From Lentisphaerota bacterium (GTDB lineage Bacteria; Verrucomicrobiota; Lentisphaeria; Victivallales; Victivallaceae), in NCBI GenBank assembly GCA_015061815.1, contig SUVW01000003.1, positions 89,158 through 153,157 on the forward strand: a DNA stretch of 64,000 bases. The letters run 5' to 3'. The translations under genes and the position numbers were made by a program. Below are positions 28,033 to 37,715 of this stretch, in pieces. The notes beneath the pieces were generated by a model. It had not been told where the DNA came from and made no database searches. It worked only from the letters and a program-made list of their open reading frames with translations. Position 1 is the stretch's first letter. Each line of letters begins with the position of its first letter.

Positions 28033-28890
28033 TTGCAGAGAATTCCATATATTGTGATATATGACATAAAAGACCAGAGCCAGCACCGCTGCGCCGCCGG
28101 AATACTCCAGCGCAAGAAACAGCGCGAGCGTGGTGTTTTTCTGCCCCAGCATTTGGGATGACTCCCTCCGGAAACGCCGGTTGATCCAAAAACCGGTAAT
28201 AAAGTTCAGTGCGCACATGAATAAAGACACTCCGGCCGGCAGAAACATTCCGGAAATTGTGTCGTTCTGCAAATCCAGATAATCCCGGGCAACCGCTACA
28301 ATAATGAACAGTGACAGCGACCACAAAGACAGAGAACACATTTTCAACTTCCCGGCGGAATCACGCAACCGGGGAAATATCCGGCACAATATCTGCGCCG
28401 CCAGCAGCGGCAAAGCAATCGCTTCGATCAGTGAACGGAGTACAGAAAAGAAGAAGTCCAGTGCCAGATTACCGGTTACAAGCGGCAGCAGAAACAGTAA
28501 AACTGTTGCGATCCCCACATTGCTTATCACAAATGCGGTCAATGCAAAACCGATACTGCCGTTGAGCAAAGCCACCACCACCGATGAGGCGACTGCAGTC
28601 GGGGCGATACCGGTAAAAAATGCCGCTTGCGCCATAGTATCACATCCGGCACTCTGAAGCAGAAAAAACGGCACGACCCCCAACAGAATGTTGGCCGCCA
28701 GCAAGACCCAATGTTCTTTGCACGGCTTCAATTCCGACGGCCGGATCTGCAAAGAATTGATGAATATCATGACACAAAGTGCCCATTTGATGAAATTATA
28801 AGGACTTTGGGCCAACACCCGGACTTCCGGAAAAAGCACTCCCAATATCAAAGGGGTGATCAGCATCGCCGGGCGGATCAGTTTTTTCAT
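27961..28890 (-). CDS. Bile acid:sodium symporter (BASS/SBF) family transporter
   Basis: A 309-residue membrane protein with about nine to ten TM segments. The FTGIAPTAVASSVVVALLNGSIGFAL segment corresponds to the conserved core of SBF-family sodium symporters, and NVGIATVLLFLLPLV follows. Substrates of this family include bile acids, pantothenate and other organic anions; the one here is unknown. The C-terminal 24 residues are encoded antisense to the end of rnr. A GGGCGG hairpin (28941-28965) separates it from the upstream oxidoreductase gene, which is read in the same direction. Confidence 0.8.
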   Translation of the reverse strand: MKKLIRPAMLITPLILGVLFPEVRVLAQSPYNFIKWALCVMIFINSLQIRPSELKPCKEHWVLLAANILLGVVPFFLLQSAGCDTMAQAAFFTGIAPTAVASSVVVALLNGSIGFALTAFVISNVGIATVLLFLLPLVTGNLALDFFFSVLRSLIEAIALPLLAAQILCRIFPRLRDSAGKLKMCSLSLWSLSLFIIVAVARDYLDLQNDTISGMFLPAGVSLFMCALNFITGFWINRRFRRESSQMLGQKNTTLALFLALEYSGGAAVLALVFYVIYHNIWNSLQLLAFPGKIKPVAPDADLLTEAEH

Positions 28891-28940
28891 CTTCTGTCAA
28901 TAATGTTCCGTTTTTTGAAAAAGAGCCGATATGGACAAAA

Positions 28941-28965
28941 CGGGCGGCATTGCATCTGCCGCCCG
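28941..28965 (-). terminator. Terminator after the oxidoreductase gene
   Basis: Minus strand stem GCGGGCGGCA / TGCCGCCCGT with seven-base loop, followed by TTTTG. It lies 20 nt past the stop at 28985. Confidence 0.65.
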
Positions 28966-28984
28966 CTTCGCCGTAACATCGTTG

Positions 28985-30274
28985 TTACTTGATGAACGAA
29001 GTCAGATCCTGCACTCCGCCGTCTTTGATGGAATTGTAAACCGCATCTCCGATGGAGATGGCGCGGAGACCATCGACCGATTTGGCCAGAATGTCAAATT
29101 TACGGGCAGGGTCTTCACCGAGGAAGATATCTTCGCGGATCAGCGGATCGCCGCCGCCGTGACCGCCTTCACCGGCAGGAACATTGATTCGCTCACGTCC
29201 TTCAAAGATGGGGAAGTAATCGATATACTGCCCGCCCTCATGGAATTTGGGCAGCGCAGCACCGCCGGCACCGCCGAATTCCTGGGTTTCCAAACGACCT
29301 CTGGTTCCGTTGATCGAGAGGTTGTAACCCTCATACGGAGTGGAGAAGTTGGCAGAATAATTCAACAAAGCACCGTTACGGTATTTGACGTTGACCACAA
29401 AGGTATCGTAGATATTGATTTTTGAGTCAAACATACACATGTGCGGGCTGTAATTGGTGTATTTGGGTTCTTTGCCGTCAAAAGCATTGATATGATCGTC
29501 AGCGGCAAAAATGGAGGAGTTGCGGGTCGCCCAGCGCGCCTCGTATGGGCACTTCATCAATTCCGGGCAGTTGGTGCAGTCACGGCCATCGACTTTGGAG
29601 GGATTGAATTCACCTTCCGGGCCGAAGTGGTTGAGAGCTCCGAAAGCGTGTACCTGTTCCGGAATACCGTCGATCCACCAGTTGACCAGATCGAAGTGAT
29701 GGCTGGATTTGTGGATAGACAAACTGCCGGAATTTTCCCGCATCCGGTTCCAGCGATGGAAGTAACTGGAGCCGTGTTTGATATCGATATACCAATTCAA
29801 ATCGACATGAGTGACCCGGCCGATCTTGCCGGCAAGGATCAACTCGCGCAATTTGCGGTGAACCGGATTGTAACGGTAGTTGAATGTACAGGTGACTTTG
29901 CCTTTGGATTTGGCCTCTGCATCCATGACCCGCAGGGCATCTGCAGTGTTGGTGGTCATGGGTTTTTCGCAAATAACATCCAGATCATGTTCCAGACCGG
30001 CAACGATATATTTCACATGGGTGCAATCCATGCTGACTACAAGCAGAGCATCCGGTTTGGTTTCAGCAAGCATCTTTTCAAAATCTTCAGCCATGTATTC
30101 AGGGACATTGGCAGCTTCCGGCACAGCTTCTTTGCAAACTTTGAACCGCAAAGGATCGATATCAAGCAAACCGACCAATTCGGCACAGTGTGAGAATTTT
30201 TTGCACATCGGATCGATGTAAGAATAGATTGCGCGGGCGGAAACACCGCAAACCGCATAACGTTTTTTTGCCAT
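28985..30274 (-). CDS. Gfo/Idh/MocA family NAD(P)-dependent oxidoreductase
   Basis: A 429-residue protein. The N-terminal Rossmann fold begins RYAVCGVSARAIYSYIDP, with ICEKPMTTNTADALRVMD (the conserved EKP motif, Lys for catalysis) at about residue 95-112, and an alpha/beta C-terminal domain. A cluster of four Cys (CTNCPELMKCPYEARW region, about 225-240) is unusual and may bind metal. The start at 30274 is supported by AAGGAG 6 nt upstream. Family members act on sugars, inositols or in anaerobic glycosidase chemistry; in this carbohydrate-rich genome a sugar substrate is likely but not shown. Confidence 0.85.
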   Translation of the reverse strand: MAKKRYAVCGVSARAIYSYIDPMCKKFSHCAELVGLLDIDPLRFKVCKEAVPEAANVPEYMAEDFEKMLAETKPDALLVVSMDCTHVKYIVAGLEHDLDVICEKPMTTNTADALRVMDAEAKSKGKVTCTFNYRYNPVHRKLRELILAGKIGRVTHVDLNWYIDIKHGSSYFHRWNRMRENSGSLSIHKSSHHFDLVNWWIDGIPEQVHAFGALNHFGPEGEFNPSKVDGRDCTNCPELMKCPYEARWATRNSSIFAADDHINAFDGKEPKYTNYSPHMCMFDSKINIYDTFVVNVKYRNGALLNYSANFSTPYEGYNLSINGTRGRLETQEFGGAGGAALPKFHEGGQYIDYFPIFEGRERINVPAGEGGHGGGDPLIREDIFLGEDPARKFDILAKSVDGLRAISIGDAVYNSIKDGGVQDLTSFIK

Positions 30275-30330
30275 TTTTCTCTCCTTGTTTTTACGGGCAA
30301 AGTTAAAGTGCTTTACAAACACCTGACTAT

Positions 30331-30359
30331 AAGATACACCTTTTTTATATTTTTTTCAA
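30331..30359 (-). promoter_or_regulatory. Promoter of the oxidoreductase gene
   Basis: Minus strand TTGAAA (30354-30359), 17-bp spacer, TATCTT (30331-30336). The 305-bp gap 30275-30579 contains this promoter and the inverted repeat at 30506-30548, and no gene. Confidence 0.6.
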
Positions 30360-30505
30360 TCACATCGATCATAAAAAAACAAATTATTTCCCCGTTTTTA
30401 TAAAATAACACATCGGGAAACACAATTGCCTGTTCCGGGTAATTTACGGATAATATAATGGCTTGCTGACGTTTTTACAATGAATGATCCTGTTAAAAAG
30501 ATGTG

Positions 30506-30548
30506 TGATCGTATTTTTTGTTATTTTACCGTTTTTGTGATACGATCA
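30506..30548 (-). terminator. Inverted repeat, possible terminator of the long housekeeping operon
   Basis: TGATCGTAT (30506-30514) and ATACGATCA (30540-30548) form a 9-bp stem with a 25-nt loop, followed on the minus strand by ACATCTTTTTAAC. It lies about 30 nt past the GT39-like stop. It could instead be an operator for the downstream gene. Confidence 0.45.
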
Positions 30549-30579
30549 TGCCGCCGGAATGTTCTGCACAACTGAAATT

Positions 30580-32313
30580 TTACAATGCCCCTCTGTAAAT
30601 CCTGCAAATAACAAAACTGTTGTTTTTTTCAGGATTATCATCGGAAAAATCCACATCTTTTGCTTCAACCGCCAGCGGTTTGCGTTCTTCGATCTTCCAC
30701 CCCCGTCCGGCGATGATCCGCTGAAACAGCCGTATATCCATTTTCCGGATAATAACTTTAGCATCCCCCGTATCTATCCGGTCAAGCGCACTTTCCACCT
30801 CACCCGGCAAATGCACAACCGTTGGCGTTCCCGGCAAATTCATGTAGTATCTGGCCACCGGAGATGGCGCAGCAGCAAAAAATATCACCTCCTGTGATGG
30901 CAGCGGACGGCATATCTCACCACACTTTTCCCAAAACGGACGCCCGGTGCGGTAGCGGGTCAACGCCGGTGTTGCGATCGTGAAACACGCGATCATAAAA
31001 GCTGTTCCGGCCAGAATATAACCGCCGCATACTCCGGAAATCCCGCTTAACCTCTCCACTGCGCTGGCGGTGCCGGTATCAAACACGATCATCAACAGAC
31101 CGAGCAATCCCAGTACCGGCACTCCAAACATGATCCATAACGGCGGTGCAGATAAAAACACCATCTCCCACAACGGCCACGTGATTATCACTGCGGTCAT
31201 AAATGAACAGAGCAGACTCATCATGTACTTCATAACGATATTGCTCCGCCGGTTCCATAAATCGACCCCGAGCAATCCGGTCATACCGGCGGCACCTGAA
31301 GCCAGAAAAAACGGCAGTTGGCAGAGCTGATATTCCCACCGGCGGCCGGGAAAAAGTCCGGTACAGCAAAAAAGCAGCACCGTCCCCAGAAAAAAATGCC
31401 GGTGATCATCGGATAATTCCCGGAACTTGCAAACGATCCCGGCCAGAGCGACCGTTACCGGCAAAGTCCAGGGCAGCATCAACCGGCCCCAATTTATCCA
31501 GTTCTTGAATATATTGGCCGATATCCCCGGGTAAACGGCAGTATGCCACGAATCAGCAAATGATTCTTTCAATGCCGCCAGAATACGCGGCCAATACTCT
31601 CCGGCAGAGATACCGGGATAATTCACCGCCGCCACAAGCAAACTTCCGGTGATCACTCCGGCAAAAATTACCGCCGGGATCGACCGCCAGTTGAAAACTG
31701 CTCTGCGGCAGCTGGAAAATGTGATAAATATTATTCCCGGCAGCTGCAGAATATAATTCATCCCCCAGAATGCACTCCCGGTCAATACCACCAGAAAGAA
31801 AATCGCGCGCCACCAGAAATGCGCCCGGGCATTGCGGAGCAGCACCGCACTCCAGATGCCCCAGGCAGCAAGCATCATGAAACTGCCGGCAAAACGCCCC
31901 CAATAGATAAAACCATAGGAACTTATCAACATCCACGCCGTACAGCACATTACCCGCCAGTCAAAAAAATCTTCCACCAGGATCATCATCCCGGCCAGAA
32001 ACAGCAGAGCTGAAAATGCCGCCGGAAACCGGCAGGCAAATTCGTTATTCCCGAATATCGCCGCCGGAAGTGCATAAATTTTGGCGAACCACCTGACCAT
32101 CGGATGTTCCGGCTGCCATTGGGTATTGAAAATATCCGCACTCCCCAATATCTGCCTCATTGCTTCAGCGGTTTCACCCTCACTGCTTAAAAGAGCATTG
32201 CGCCCCAGCAGAAAGAACAGGACAAATCCGGCGACCAGAAAAATCAGCCATAATGTCCGCCGCAAAGGAGCTGTTTCCGGAGCAAAATCAAATGCCGGTA
32301 AGTTTCTGTTCAT
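30580..32313 (-). CDS. GT39/ArnT-like membrane glycosyltransferase
   Basis: A 577-residue protein with about a dozen TM segments. The first periplasmic loop contains the acidic pair of the GT-C fold (LLSSEGETAEAMRQI, about residues 41-55) followed by WQPEHPMVRWFAKI, the pattern of ArnT and protein O-mannosyltransferases. These transfer a sugar from a polyprenyl phosphate donor to lipid A or protein outside the membrane. The last 120 residues are a soluble periplasmic domain. Overlap with mazG is 4 nt. Acceptor unknown; proximity to lptG- and lpxB-type genes in the genome does not decide it. Confidence 0.75.
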   Translation of the reverse strand: MNRNLPAFDFAPETAPLRRTLWLIFLVAGFVLFFLLGRNALLSSEGETAEAMRQILGSADIFNTQWQPEHPMVRWFAKIYALPAAIFGNNEFACRFPAAFSALLFLAGMMILVEDFFDWRVMCCTAWMLISSYGFIYWGRFAGSFMMLAAWGIWSAVLLRNARAHFWWRAIFFLVVLTGSAFWGMNYILQLPGIIFITFSSCRRAVFNWRSIPAVIFAGVITGSLLVAAVNYPGISAGEYWPRILAALKESFADSWHTAVYPGISANIFKNWINWGRLMLPWTLPVTVALAGIVCKFRELSDDHRHFFLGTVLLFCCTGLFPGRRWEYQLCQLPFFLASGAAGMTGLLGVDLWNRRSNIVMKYMMSLLCSFMTAVIITWPLWEMVFLSAPPLWIMFGVPVLGLLGLLMIVFDTGTASAVERLSGISGVCGGYILAGTAFMIACFTIATPALTRYRTGRPFWEKCGEICRPLPSQEVIFFAAAPSPVARYYMNLPGTPTVVHLPGEVESALDRIDTGDAKVIIRKMDIRLFQRIIAGRGWKIEERKPLAVEAKDVDFSDDNPEKNNSFVICRIYRGAL

Positions 32314-33128
32314 TTTTCTCCGATCTTTTTCCGCGCTTCATCCGCTTTGACCGCATCCCAATACTCATTCATCTCTTCCGGAGATGTTTTATCAGGAACT
32401 TTACCGTCTGCAGCCAATTTGGCTTCCATCGCCCGGAAACGGTCTTCAAATTTCAAATTTGCCCGCCGCAACAACTCCGCAGCGTGGCTCTTTCCGCGAA
32501 AACGGATCAGATTGACCACCGCAAAGAGCAGATCACCCAGCTCTTCATCGATATGCTCATCATTTCCTGAAATCATTGCTTCGCGTACTTCGGCAGTTTC
32601 TTCGGTGATTTTATCCAATACGCCACCGGCACTCTCCCAGTCAAATCCGGTCTTTGCGGCTGCTTTCTGCAATTTCTCCGCCCGGTCCAATACAGACAAT
32701 GAAAGTTTCACATCATCCATAACTGATTTGGATTCAGGAGATTTACTATGTTCAGCAGCCTTGATTTTCTGCCACAATGCAGCCACTTCTTCGGCACTGT
32801 CAGCGCGGGAATTGCCAAAAATATGATCATGACGGCGAATCATCTTATCAATGATCCCGCGCCAGACATCTGCAAGAGTAAATTCGCCGTTTTCTTCAGC
32901 GATGATCACCTGAAAAAAGAGATTCATCAGCAGATCGCCCAGCTCTTCGCAAATATTCGGCACATCCTCCCGGTCGATCGCGTAAATCAATTCCGCGCAC
33001 TCACCATCCAGATGCCGCACCAGACTTTTGCGGGTCTGTTCCCGATCCCAGGGGCAACCATCCGGCGCACGCAAACGCCGGAGTATCGCCATCAGAGAAT
33101 CTGCTTCAGGCGGATAAACTGTGCTCAT
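32310..33128 (-). CDS. mazG: Nucleoside triphosphate pyrophosphohydrolase
   Basis: A 272-residue MazG, of normal length (about 263 in E. coli). It hydrolyses NTPs/dNTPs to NMP and pyrophosphate. Two tandem MazG domains are visible: the first with CPWDREQTRKSLVRHLDGECAEL and the EELGDLLMNLFFQVIIAEE metal site, the second with DWESAGGVLDKITEETAEV and HIDEELGDLLFAVVNLIRF. The start is directly adjacent to the bamA stop and its end overlaps the GT39-like gene, so it is inside the long operon. Confidence 0.95.
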   Translation of the reverse strand: MSTVYPPEADSLMAILRRLRAPDGCPWDREQTRKSLVRHLDGECAELIYAIDREDVPNICEELGDLLMNLFFQVIIAEENGEFTLADVWRGIIDKMIRRHDHIFGNSRADSAEEVAALWQKIKAAEHSKSPESKSVMDDVKLSLSVLDRAEKLQKAAAKTGFDWESAGGVLDKITEETAEVREAMISGNDEHIDEELGDLLFAVVNLIRFRGKSHAAELLRRANLKFEDRFRAMEAKLAADGKVPDKTSPEEMNEYWDAVKADEARKKIGEK

Positions 33129-35456
33129 TCAGAAAGAGAATCCAACATTGAAGTGAACCCGGAGCTTGCGCCGGATATTATCCTGTCCAACCACTACCGG
33201 GTAAGCCAGATCCAACCGTAAAGGTGCCTGGATCATCGGCAGTTTCAACCGCAAACCATAGCCGACACCGACATTCATGGTACTGAAATCCATGCTGTAT
33301 GCGTTGTCCCAGGTGTCACCGGCATCCACAAATGCGGCACCGCGCAACGGTCCCCAGATCGGATGGGAAACTTCCGCATTGAGCAGCAGCATAGTCTGAC
33401 CGCCCACATTGCAGCCGTTGACCATCTTGCCGATATCCCGGTAACCGAAACCGCGAACTGAACCGCTGCCGCCGAGAAAATATTTTTCATACAACGGCAC
33501 ATCATCATGATAGTCGAATCCGGTGACCACACCGATTTTCGCACCGAGAGAAACCACGATCGCTTTGTCAAAGAAGCTGTAGTGATAACTGCCTTTGGCC
33601 TCCAGACGGAAAAAGTTGGTGCTGGAGCCCAGCACTTCCGGTGATATCGCTCCGAAAAGATTGATATAGTATCCTTCCGTCGGATCAACGATGCTGTCCC
33701 GGGTGTCCCGGCTCAACATAAGCGAAAACTGACTGACACGTGACCACCGGTCAAAGTCATGGGAATTCAAATATCCCCGGATGCGGTCATCAATATTGTG
33801 AACGTGAACAACTTCAAATTTATAACCGGCAGCAATGGTGGTGAAGTCATCAAATATCTTGCGCTGCAGCGATGTTCTCACGCCCAGATGCTCTTCATCC
33901 CAGTCATCATATTCCGATGTGGTCAGGTAACTGGACAACTCAAACCGCAACGGCATATCAAAGAGCCAGGGCTCAACAAAATCGATGTTGAATCCGGCAT
34001 CATCAATACCGTAAATACCCTGTATACGCATCCGCTGACCGCCGCCGTAAAACCAGTTGCCGGGATTGGTTATATCAAAGTTGTTGGTCGATATCTCCGC
34101 CATACCGAAAAAGCTGTTCACATCCGATGCCCCGGCACCAATGCGGAAATTATAGCGGTCCGGTTTCTCTTCGACGGTTATCCGGATATCCTTTTCATTC
34201 AGAGCATCGGCGTTGACCGCTTCAGCTTCGACTTTGGTAAAATATCCCATCCCCATCAGCCGCTGACGGCTGATCTCAATGCGCCGTTTGGTCACCGGAT
34301 CGCCGGGCTGGATCGCCAGTTCCCGGCGCAAAACTTTTTCTCTGGTGGCACTGTTGCCAATAATATCCACGTTGCGGACAAAATATTTCCGCCCTTCGCT
34401 GATCTGAAAATCCACCGACACTTTGTGATTCGGATAATCGGCCGCCAGCACCGGGCGCACCGTCAGATCACTGTATCCATCAGCATCATAAACCGCACTG
34501 ATCGTACGTATGGTATCATCGCGGGAAGCTTGAGAATAGACCTCACCGGACTTCAATCTGACCAGCGGCAGCAGCCGCTCGGAACTCAATTTTTCATTAC
34601 CGCTGACCGTAACTTTGTCCACGATGTACGGTTCACCCTCTTCAACGATGAAGTGCAGATCGACGAACTCCGGATCATCGGCCGTCGGAGTCAATTTGAT
34701 ATCTTTCACCTTGAAGTCCAGATAACCTTTATTGAAATACAGTGTGCGCAGCCGCGCCCGGTCGGTTTCCAATTCGTTCCGGTCAAGCAGACCGTGATTG
34801 AGGAAATCATTGATAAACGGCAGCAAATTCCAGTAACTGTAGCTGTTGTACATCGCAGAACGCAGTTCGCGTTCCTTGAATACTGTCACCCCCTCAAAGG
34901 TGACATCATTGACCTTCAATCGCAGATTTTCCTCAATTTTGACCGTCACGATCACTCCGCCATTGCCGTCCGGAATCGTTGCCGGCAGTGAAATGACCGC
35001 ATCGGAATAACCTTTTTCCTGATAAAATTTACGCAGATTTTCCACTGACTGACTCAATGCCCGGCTGCTTAAACGGTCACCATCGGCAATGACCAGACAC
35101 TCCTGCAGATCTTTGGTGGAAAATTTCTCATTCCCTTCGATTTTGAATACCGAAATGATCGGCGACGGCGTTATTTTGTAGATGATTTCGATCTTTCCGT
35201 CCGGCATCGTGCGGAACTCCGAAACCGCATCGGAAATTTTGCCGGTATTGTAAAGATTTTTCAAATCCTCATCCATGTGCGCCGCACTGAATTCCATACC
35301 TGGACGCAGACGCAATGCCACCTGCAGCAGATCATCCGGGATCGGATTCTTCCCCTCCTGAATAAATTTCACTGCTCCGACCTCTGCTCCGGCAGCGATC
35401 ACCGTCATCAGCAGCACCGGAAACAGCAGCATCCGGTAAATAAAACTTTTCATCAT
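33129..35456 (-). CDS. bamA: Outer membrane protein assembly factor BamA
   Basis: A 775-residue Omp85 protein. Residues 1-23 are a signal peptide. Five POTRA domains run to about residue 400, followed by a 16-strand beta-barrel with the conserved GGSGSVRGFGYRDIG lid-lock motif (VRGF) at about 688-702, and the chain ends in an aromatic residue (VGFSF), as outer membrane proteins do. The start at 35456 is chosen because GGGGAG lies about 8 nt upstream and the signal peptide begins there; an upstream in-frame ATG at 35474 overlaps that ribosome site. BamA inserts outer membrane proteins. It follows dnaB by 24 nt. Confidence 0.93.
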   Translation of the reverse strand: MMKSFIYRMLLFPVLLMTVIAAGAEVGAVKFIQEGKNPIPDDLLQVALRLRPGMEFSAAHMDEDLKNLYNTGKISDAVSEFRTMPDGKIEIIYKITPSPIISVFKIEGNEKFSTKDLQECLVIADGDRLSSRALSQSVENLRKFYQEKGYSDAVISLPATIPDGNGGVIVTVKIEENLRLKVNDVTFEGVTVFKERELRSAMYNSYSYWNLLPFINDFLNHGLLDRNELETDRARLRTLYFNKGYLDFKVKDIKLTPTADDPEFVDLHFIVEEGEPYIVDKVTVSGNEKLSSERLLPLVRLKSGEVYSQASRDDTIRTISAVYDADGYSDLTVRPVLAADYPNHKVSVDFQISEGRKYFVRNVDIIGNSATREKVLRRELAIQPGDPVTKRRIEISRQRLMGMGYFTKVEAEAVNADALNEKDIRITVEEKPDRYNFRIGAGASDVNSFFGMAEISTNNFDITNPGNWFYGGGQRMRIQGIYGIDDAGFNIDFVEPWLFDMPLRFELSSYLTTSEYDDWDEEHLGVRTSLQRKIFDDFTTIAAGYKFEVVHVHNIDDRIRGYLNSHDFDRWSRVSQFSLMLSRDTRDSIVDPTEGYYINLFGAISPEVLGSSTNFFRLEAKGSYHYSFFDKAIVVSLGAKIGVVTGFDYHDDVPLYEKYFLGGSGSVRGFGYRDIGKMVNGCNVGGQTMLLLNAEVSHPIWGPLRGAAFVDAGDTWDNAYSMDFSTMNVGVGYGLRLKLPMIQAPLRLDLAYPVVVGQDNIRRKLRVHFNVGFSF

Positions 35457-35480
35457 CTCACGCTCTCCCCACATTTAATC

Positions 35481-36908
35481 TCACTGTCCGCTGCTGCCGG
35501 GAGCAAATTCCCGGTTCACCGGCGGAGCAGCTTCAAACAACATTCTTGAAGGATAAAAATTCAATTTGACCGTACCGATTTTTCCGTTACGGTTCTTTTC
35601 CACGATCAATTCGGCTTCAGTGGATGCTCCATCAGCTATATTCTTGGCATCATCCCGGTTGCGGTGCAGAAATGTCACGATATCGGCATCCTGCTCGATA
35701 GCTCCTGATTCACGGAGATGCGCCAGTTTCGGCCTGGCGTTGGCACTGGTATTTTTATCGATTTCACGGTTGAGCTGGGCCAGAACCAACACCGGAATAT
35801 CAAGGTCTTTAGCCAATTTTTTAATGCCGCCGGATATTTCAGCGACCTCCTGCTGACGGCTGTCCACGCGGGCATCAGCATGCATAAGCTGCAAATAGTC
35901 AATGACTATCAGCTGAATATCATGTTCATTTTTCAATCTTCGTGCTTTGGCACGCAATTCAGAAATCGTCAAACCGCCGGTCGGATCAATAAAAAGATTG
36001 GCATTGCGGATATTGGCAGCGGCGGTAGTCAGTTTCACCATATCCGAATCATTGAATGTGCCGTTCCAGAACACGCTCTCCGGAATCCCCGCTTCAGTAC
36101 AGAGCAAACGGCGGGCGATTTGACTGTCGGTCATTTCCAAACTGAAAAAAGCTACCGGACGGCGTTTTTCACCTTTGATCGCCACATTGGCAATAATATT
36201 CAGTCCCAGAGTCGTTTTGCCGATGGACGGGCGGGCGGCAAGCACAAACATTTCACCCTTTTTCAACCCTCCGGTAAAGTCATCCAGCGGCGTGTATCCG
36301 GTGGGGATGCCGACTTCAATGCGGTGGTCTTTGATATCCATAAGCATCTGGAACTCCTGCGCCACCAGCAGCCGCAGATCCCGGATGGCTTCAGTCGCTC
36401 CGGAAGTGCGGATATTGTAAATATCTGTTTCGATCTCTTCGACCAGTTTATTGGGGTCGGCATCATTATCAAAACATTTCATCAATGCTCCGGAACAGGC
36501 ATCGATCATCCGGCGGAGCATGGCAAGATTACGGAGAATTTCGCACCACGATTCGATATTCACAGTGGTGGCGATGGCAGCATATATTTCTGCCAGATAG
36601 AGTTCGCCGCCGGCGGCATCAAGCTTATCCGCTGATTTCAATTTCTGGGCGACACTCAAAAGATCCGGCGCGGTGCCGGCTTTGTGCAATTCTACTGCAC
36701 TGATAAAAATATTGCGGTTGGCGGCACTGTAAAAAGCGTCGCCGGAAGTGCCGAGCTTTTCAATAACCGTATCGACACAACTTTTCGGTTCGCGGAGAAT
36801 GGCGGCAAGCACCGCCTGTTCCACTTTCAGATTATGCGGCTGCGCCCGGTCGGGCAAAATACCCGCCGGGCGTGATGAAACAGAATTTTTTCCGTTAAGT
36901 TCAGCCAT
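35481..36908 (-). CDS. dnaB: Replicative DNA helicase
   Basis: A 475-residue DnaB helicase. The N-terminal dimerisation domain has PHNLKVEQAVLAAIL; the RecA-like ATPase domain has Walker A ARPSIGKTTLGLNI at about residue 225, FFSLEM next, and Walker B IQLIVIDYLQLM at about 330. Length is typical (471 in E. coli). The hexamer unwinds DNA at the replication fork. The rpsF-ssb-rpsR-rplI-dnaB order is a widespread bacterial arrangement. The last residues (ASGSSGQ-like tail) are unremarkable. Confidence 0.97.
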   Translation of the reverse strand: MAELNGKNSVSSRPAGILPDRAQPHNLKVEQAVLAAILREPKSCVDTVIEKLGTSGDAFYSAANRNIFISAVELHKAGTAPDLLSVAQKLKSADKLDAAGGELYLAEIYAAIATTVNIESWCEILRNLAMLRRMIDACSGALMKCFDNDADPNKLVEEIETDIYNIRTSGATEAIRDLRLLVAQEFQMLMDIKDHRIEVGIPTGYTPLDDFTGGLKKGEMFVLAARPSIGKTTLGLNIIANVAIKGEKRRPVAFFSLEMTDSQIARRLLCTEAGIPESVFWNGTFNDSDMVKLTTAAANIRNANLFIDPTGGLTISELRAKARRLKNEHDIQLIVIDYLQLMHADARVDSRQQEVAEISGGIKKLAKDLDIPVLVLAQLNREIDKNTSANARPKLAHLRESGAIEQDADIVTFLHRNRDDAKNIADGASTEAELIVEKNRNGKIGTVKLNFYPSRMLFEAAPPVNREFAPGSSGQ

Positions 36909-36926
36909 AAAGAGCCTCTGCGGCGA

Positions 36927-37379
36927 TCAACCGCGAACGACCCAGATTTTGACCGCAGCGGTAACTTCGGGATGAAGTTTGACAGCGGCTTCAAAGCTGC
37001 CGAGCATTTTGATCGGCGGATCGATCAGGATCCGGCTGTGCTCGATGGTGTAGCCCTGGGCGTTGAGCTCTTCAGCGACCATACGCGCAGTGACAGAACC
37101 GAAGAGCTGATCATCTTCAGTAGCCTGCATGGCGATGGAAATTTCAACATTGCTCAACTTCTCGGCCAGAGCTTTGGCATTGGCCAGATCGGCCGCACGG
37201 CGGGCAGCAATAGCCGCTTTGCGGGATTCGATCAGCCGCAAAGTACCCGGAGTAGCTTTGGCAGCGAGTTTGTTGGGGATAAGAAAGTTTCTGGCATAAC
37301 CGGGAGCGACACGCACTTCATCACCGGCCAGACCGAGATGTTCGACATCATCCAAAAGAATAAGATTTACATAAGCCAT
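36927..37379 (-). CDS. rplI: 50S ribosomal protein L9
   Basis: 150 residues, normal size. The N-terminal domain reads VNLILLDDVEHLGLAGDEVRVAPGYARNFLIP, which is diagnostic of L9, and a long connecting helix (residues 41-75) follows. The start at 37379 is the MAYVNL Met with GGAGG upstream. Confidence 0.97.
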   Translation of the reverse strand: MAYVNLILLDDVEHLGLAGDEVRVAPGYARNFLIPNKLAAKATPGTLRLIESRKAAIAARRAADLANAKALAEKLSNVEISIAMQATEDDQLFGSVTARMVAEELNAQGYTIEHSRILIDPPIKMLGSFEAAVKLHPEVTAAVKIWVVRG

Positions 37380-37417
37380 AGGTAAATACCTCCAAATAGT
37401 TCTCTTGTGGTTTCTTT

Positions 37418-37654
37418 TCAGTAGACCAGCGAGAGCATCCGCGCCCGTTTGATGGCGATGGAAAGCATTTTCTGGTGATCCAGACAATTGCCGGTAATAC
37501 GGCGGGGCATGATCTTGCCTTTTTCGGTCTGAAATTTCATCAGAGTTTCAGCATCTTTGAAATCAATGTAGCGGACTTTTGCCTCACAGAAGCGGCAAAC
37601 CTTGGGTTTTGCAGCCGCACGACGACGGCCGCCCTGTCTTTTCTGACCCTGCAT
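37418..37654 (-). CDS. rpsR: 30S ribosomal protein S18
   Basis: 78 residues. [17 protein letters not shown] and [25 protein letters not shown] are the S18 core. The CxxC plus a downstream Cys suggest the zinc-binding C+ form. S18 pairs with S6 on the 30S platform; rpsF lies two genes upstream with ssb between them. Confidence 0.97.
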   Translation of the reverse strand: MQGQKRQGGRRRAAAKPKVCRFCEAKVRYIDFKDAETLMKFQTEKGKIMPRRITGNCLDHQKMLSIAIKRARMLSLVY

Positions 37655-37715
37655 GGGAATCCTCTCTTTTCTTTATTTTATACACACGTTTTTGTTACAA
37701 ATCATCAACAATTTA

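Noticed and set aside
29441..30193. A 250-codon open frame antisense to the Gfo/Idh/MocA oxidoreductase
   Set aside because: Shadow of a well-supported gene; no promoter or Shine-Dalgarno.
33759..34991. A 410-codon open frame antisense to bamA
   Set aside because: It mirrors the bamA reading frame, has no ribosome site or recognisable domain, and is His/Arg/Gln-rich in the way of antisense translations of codon-biased genes.
35718..36635. A 305-codon open frame antisense to dnaB
   Set aside because: dnaB is certain and the antisense frame has no supporting signal.
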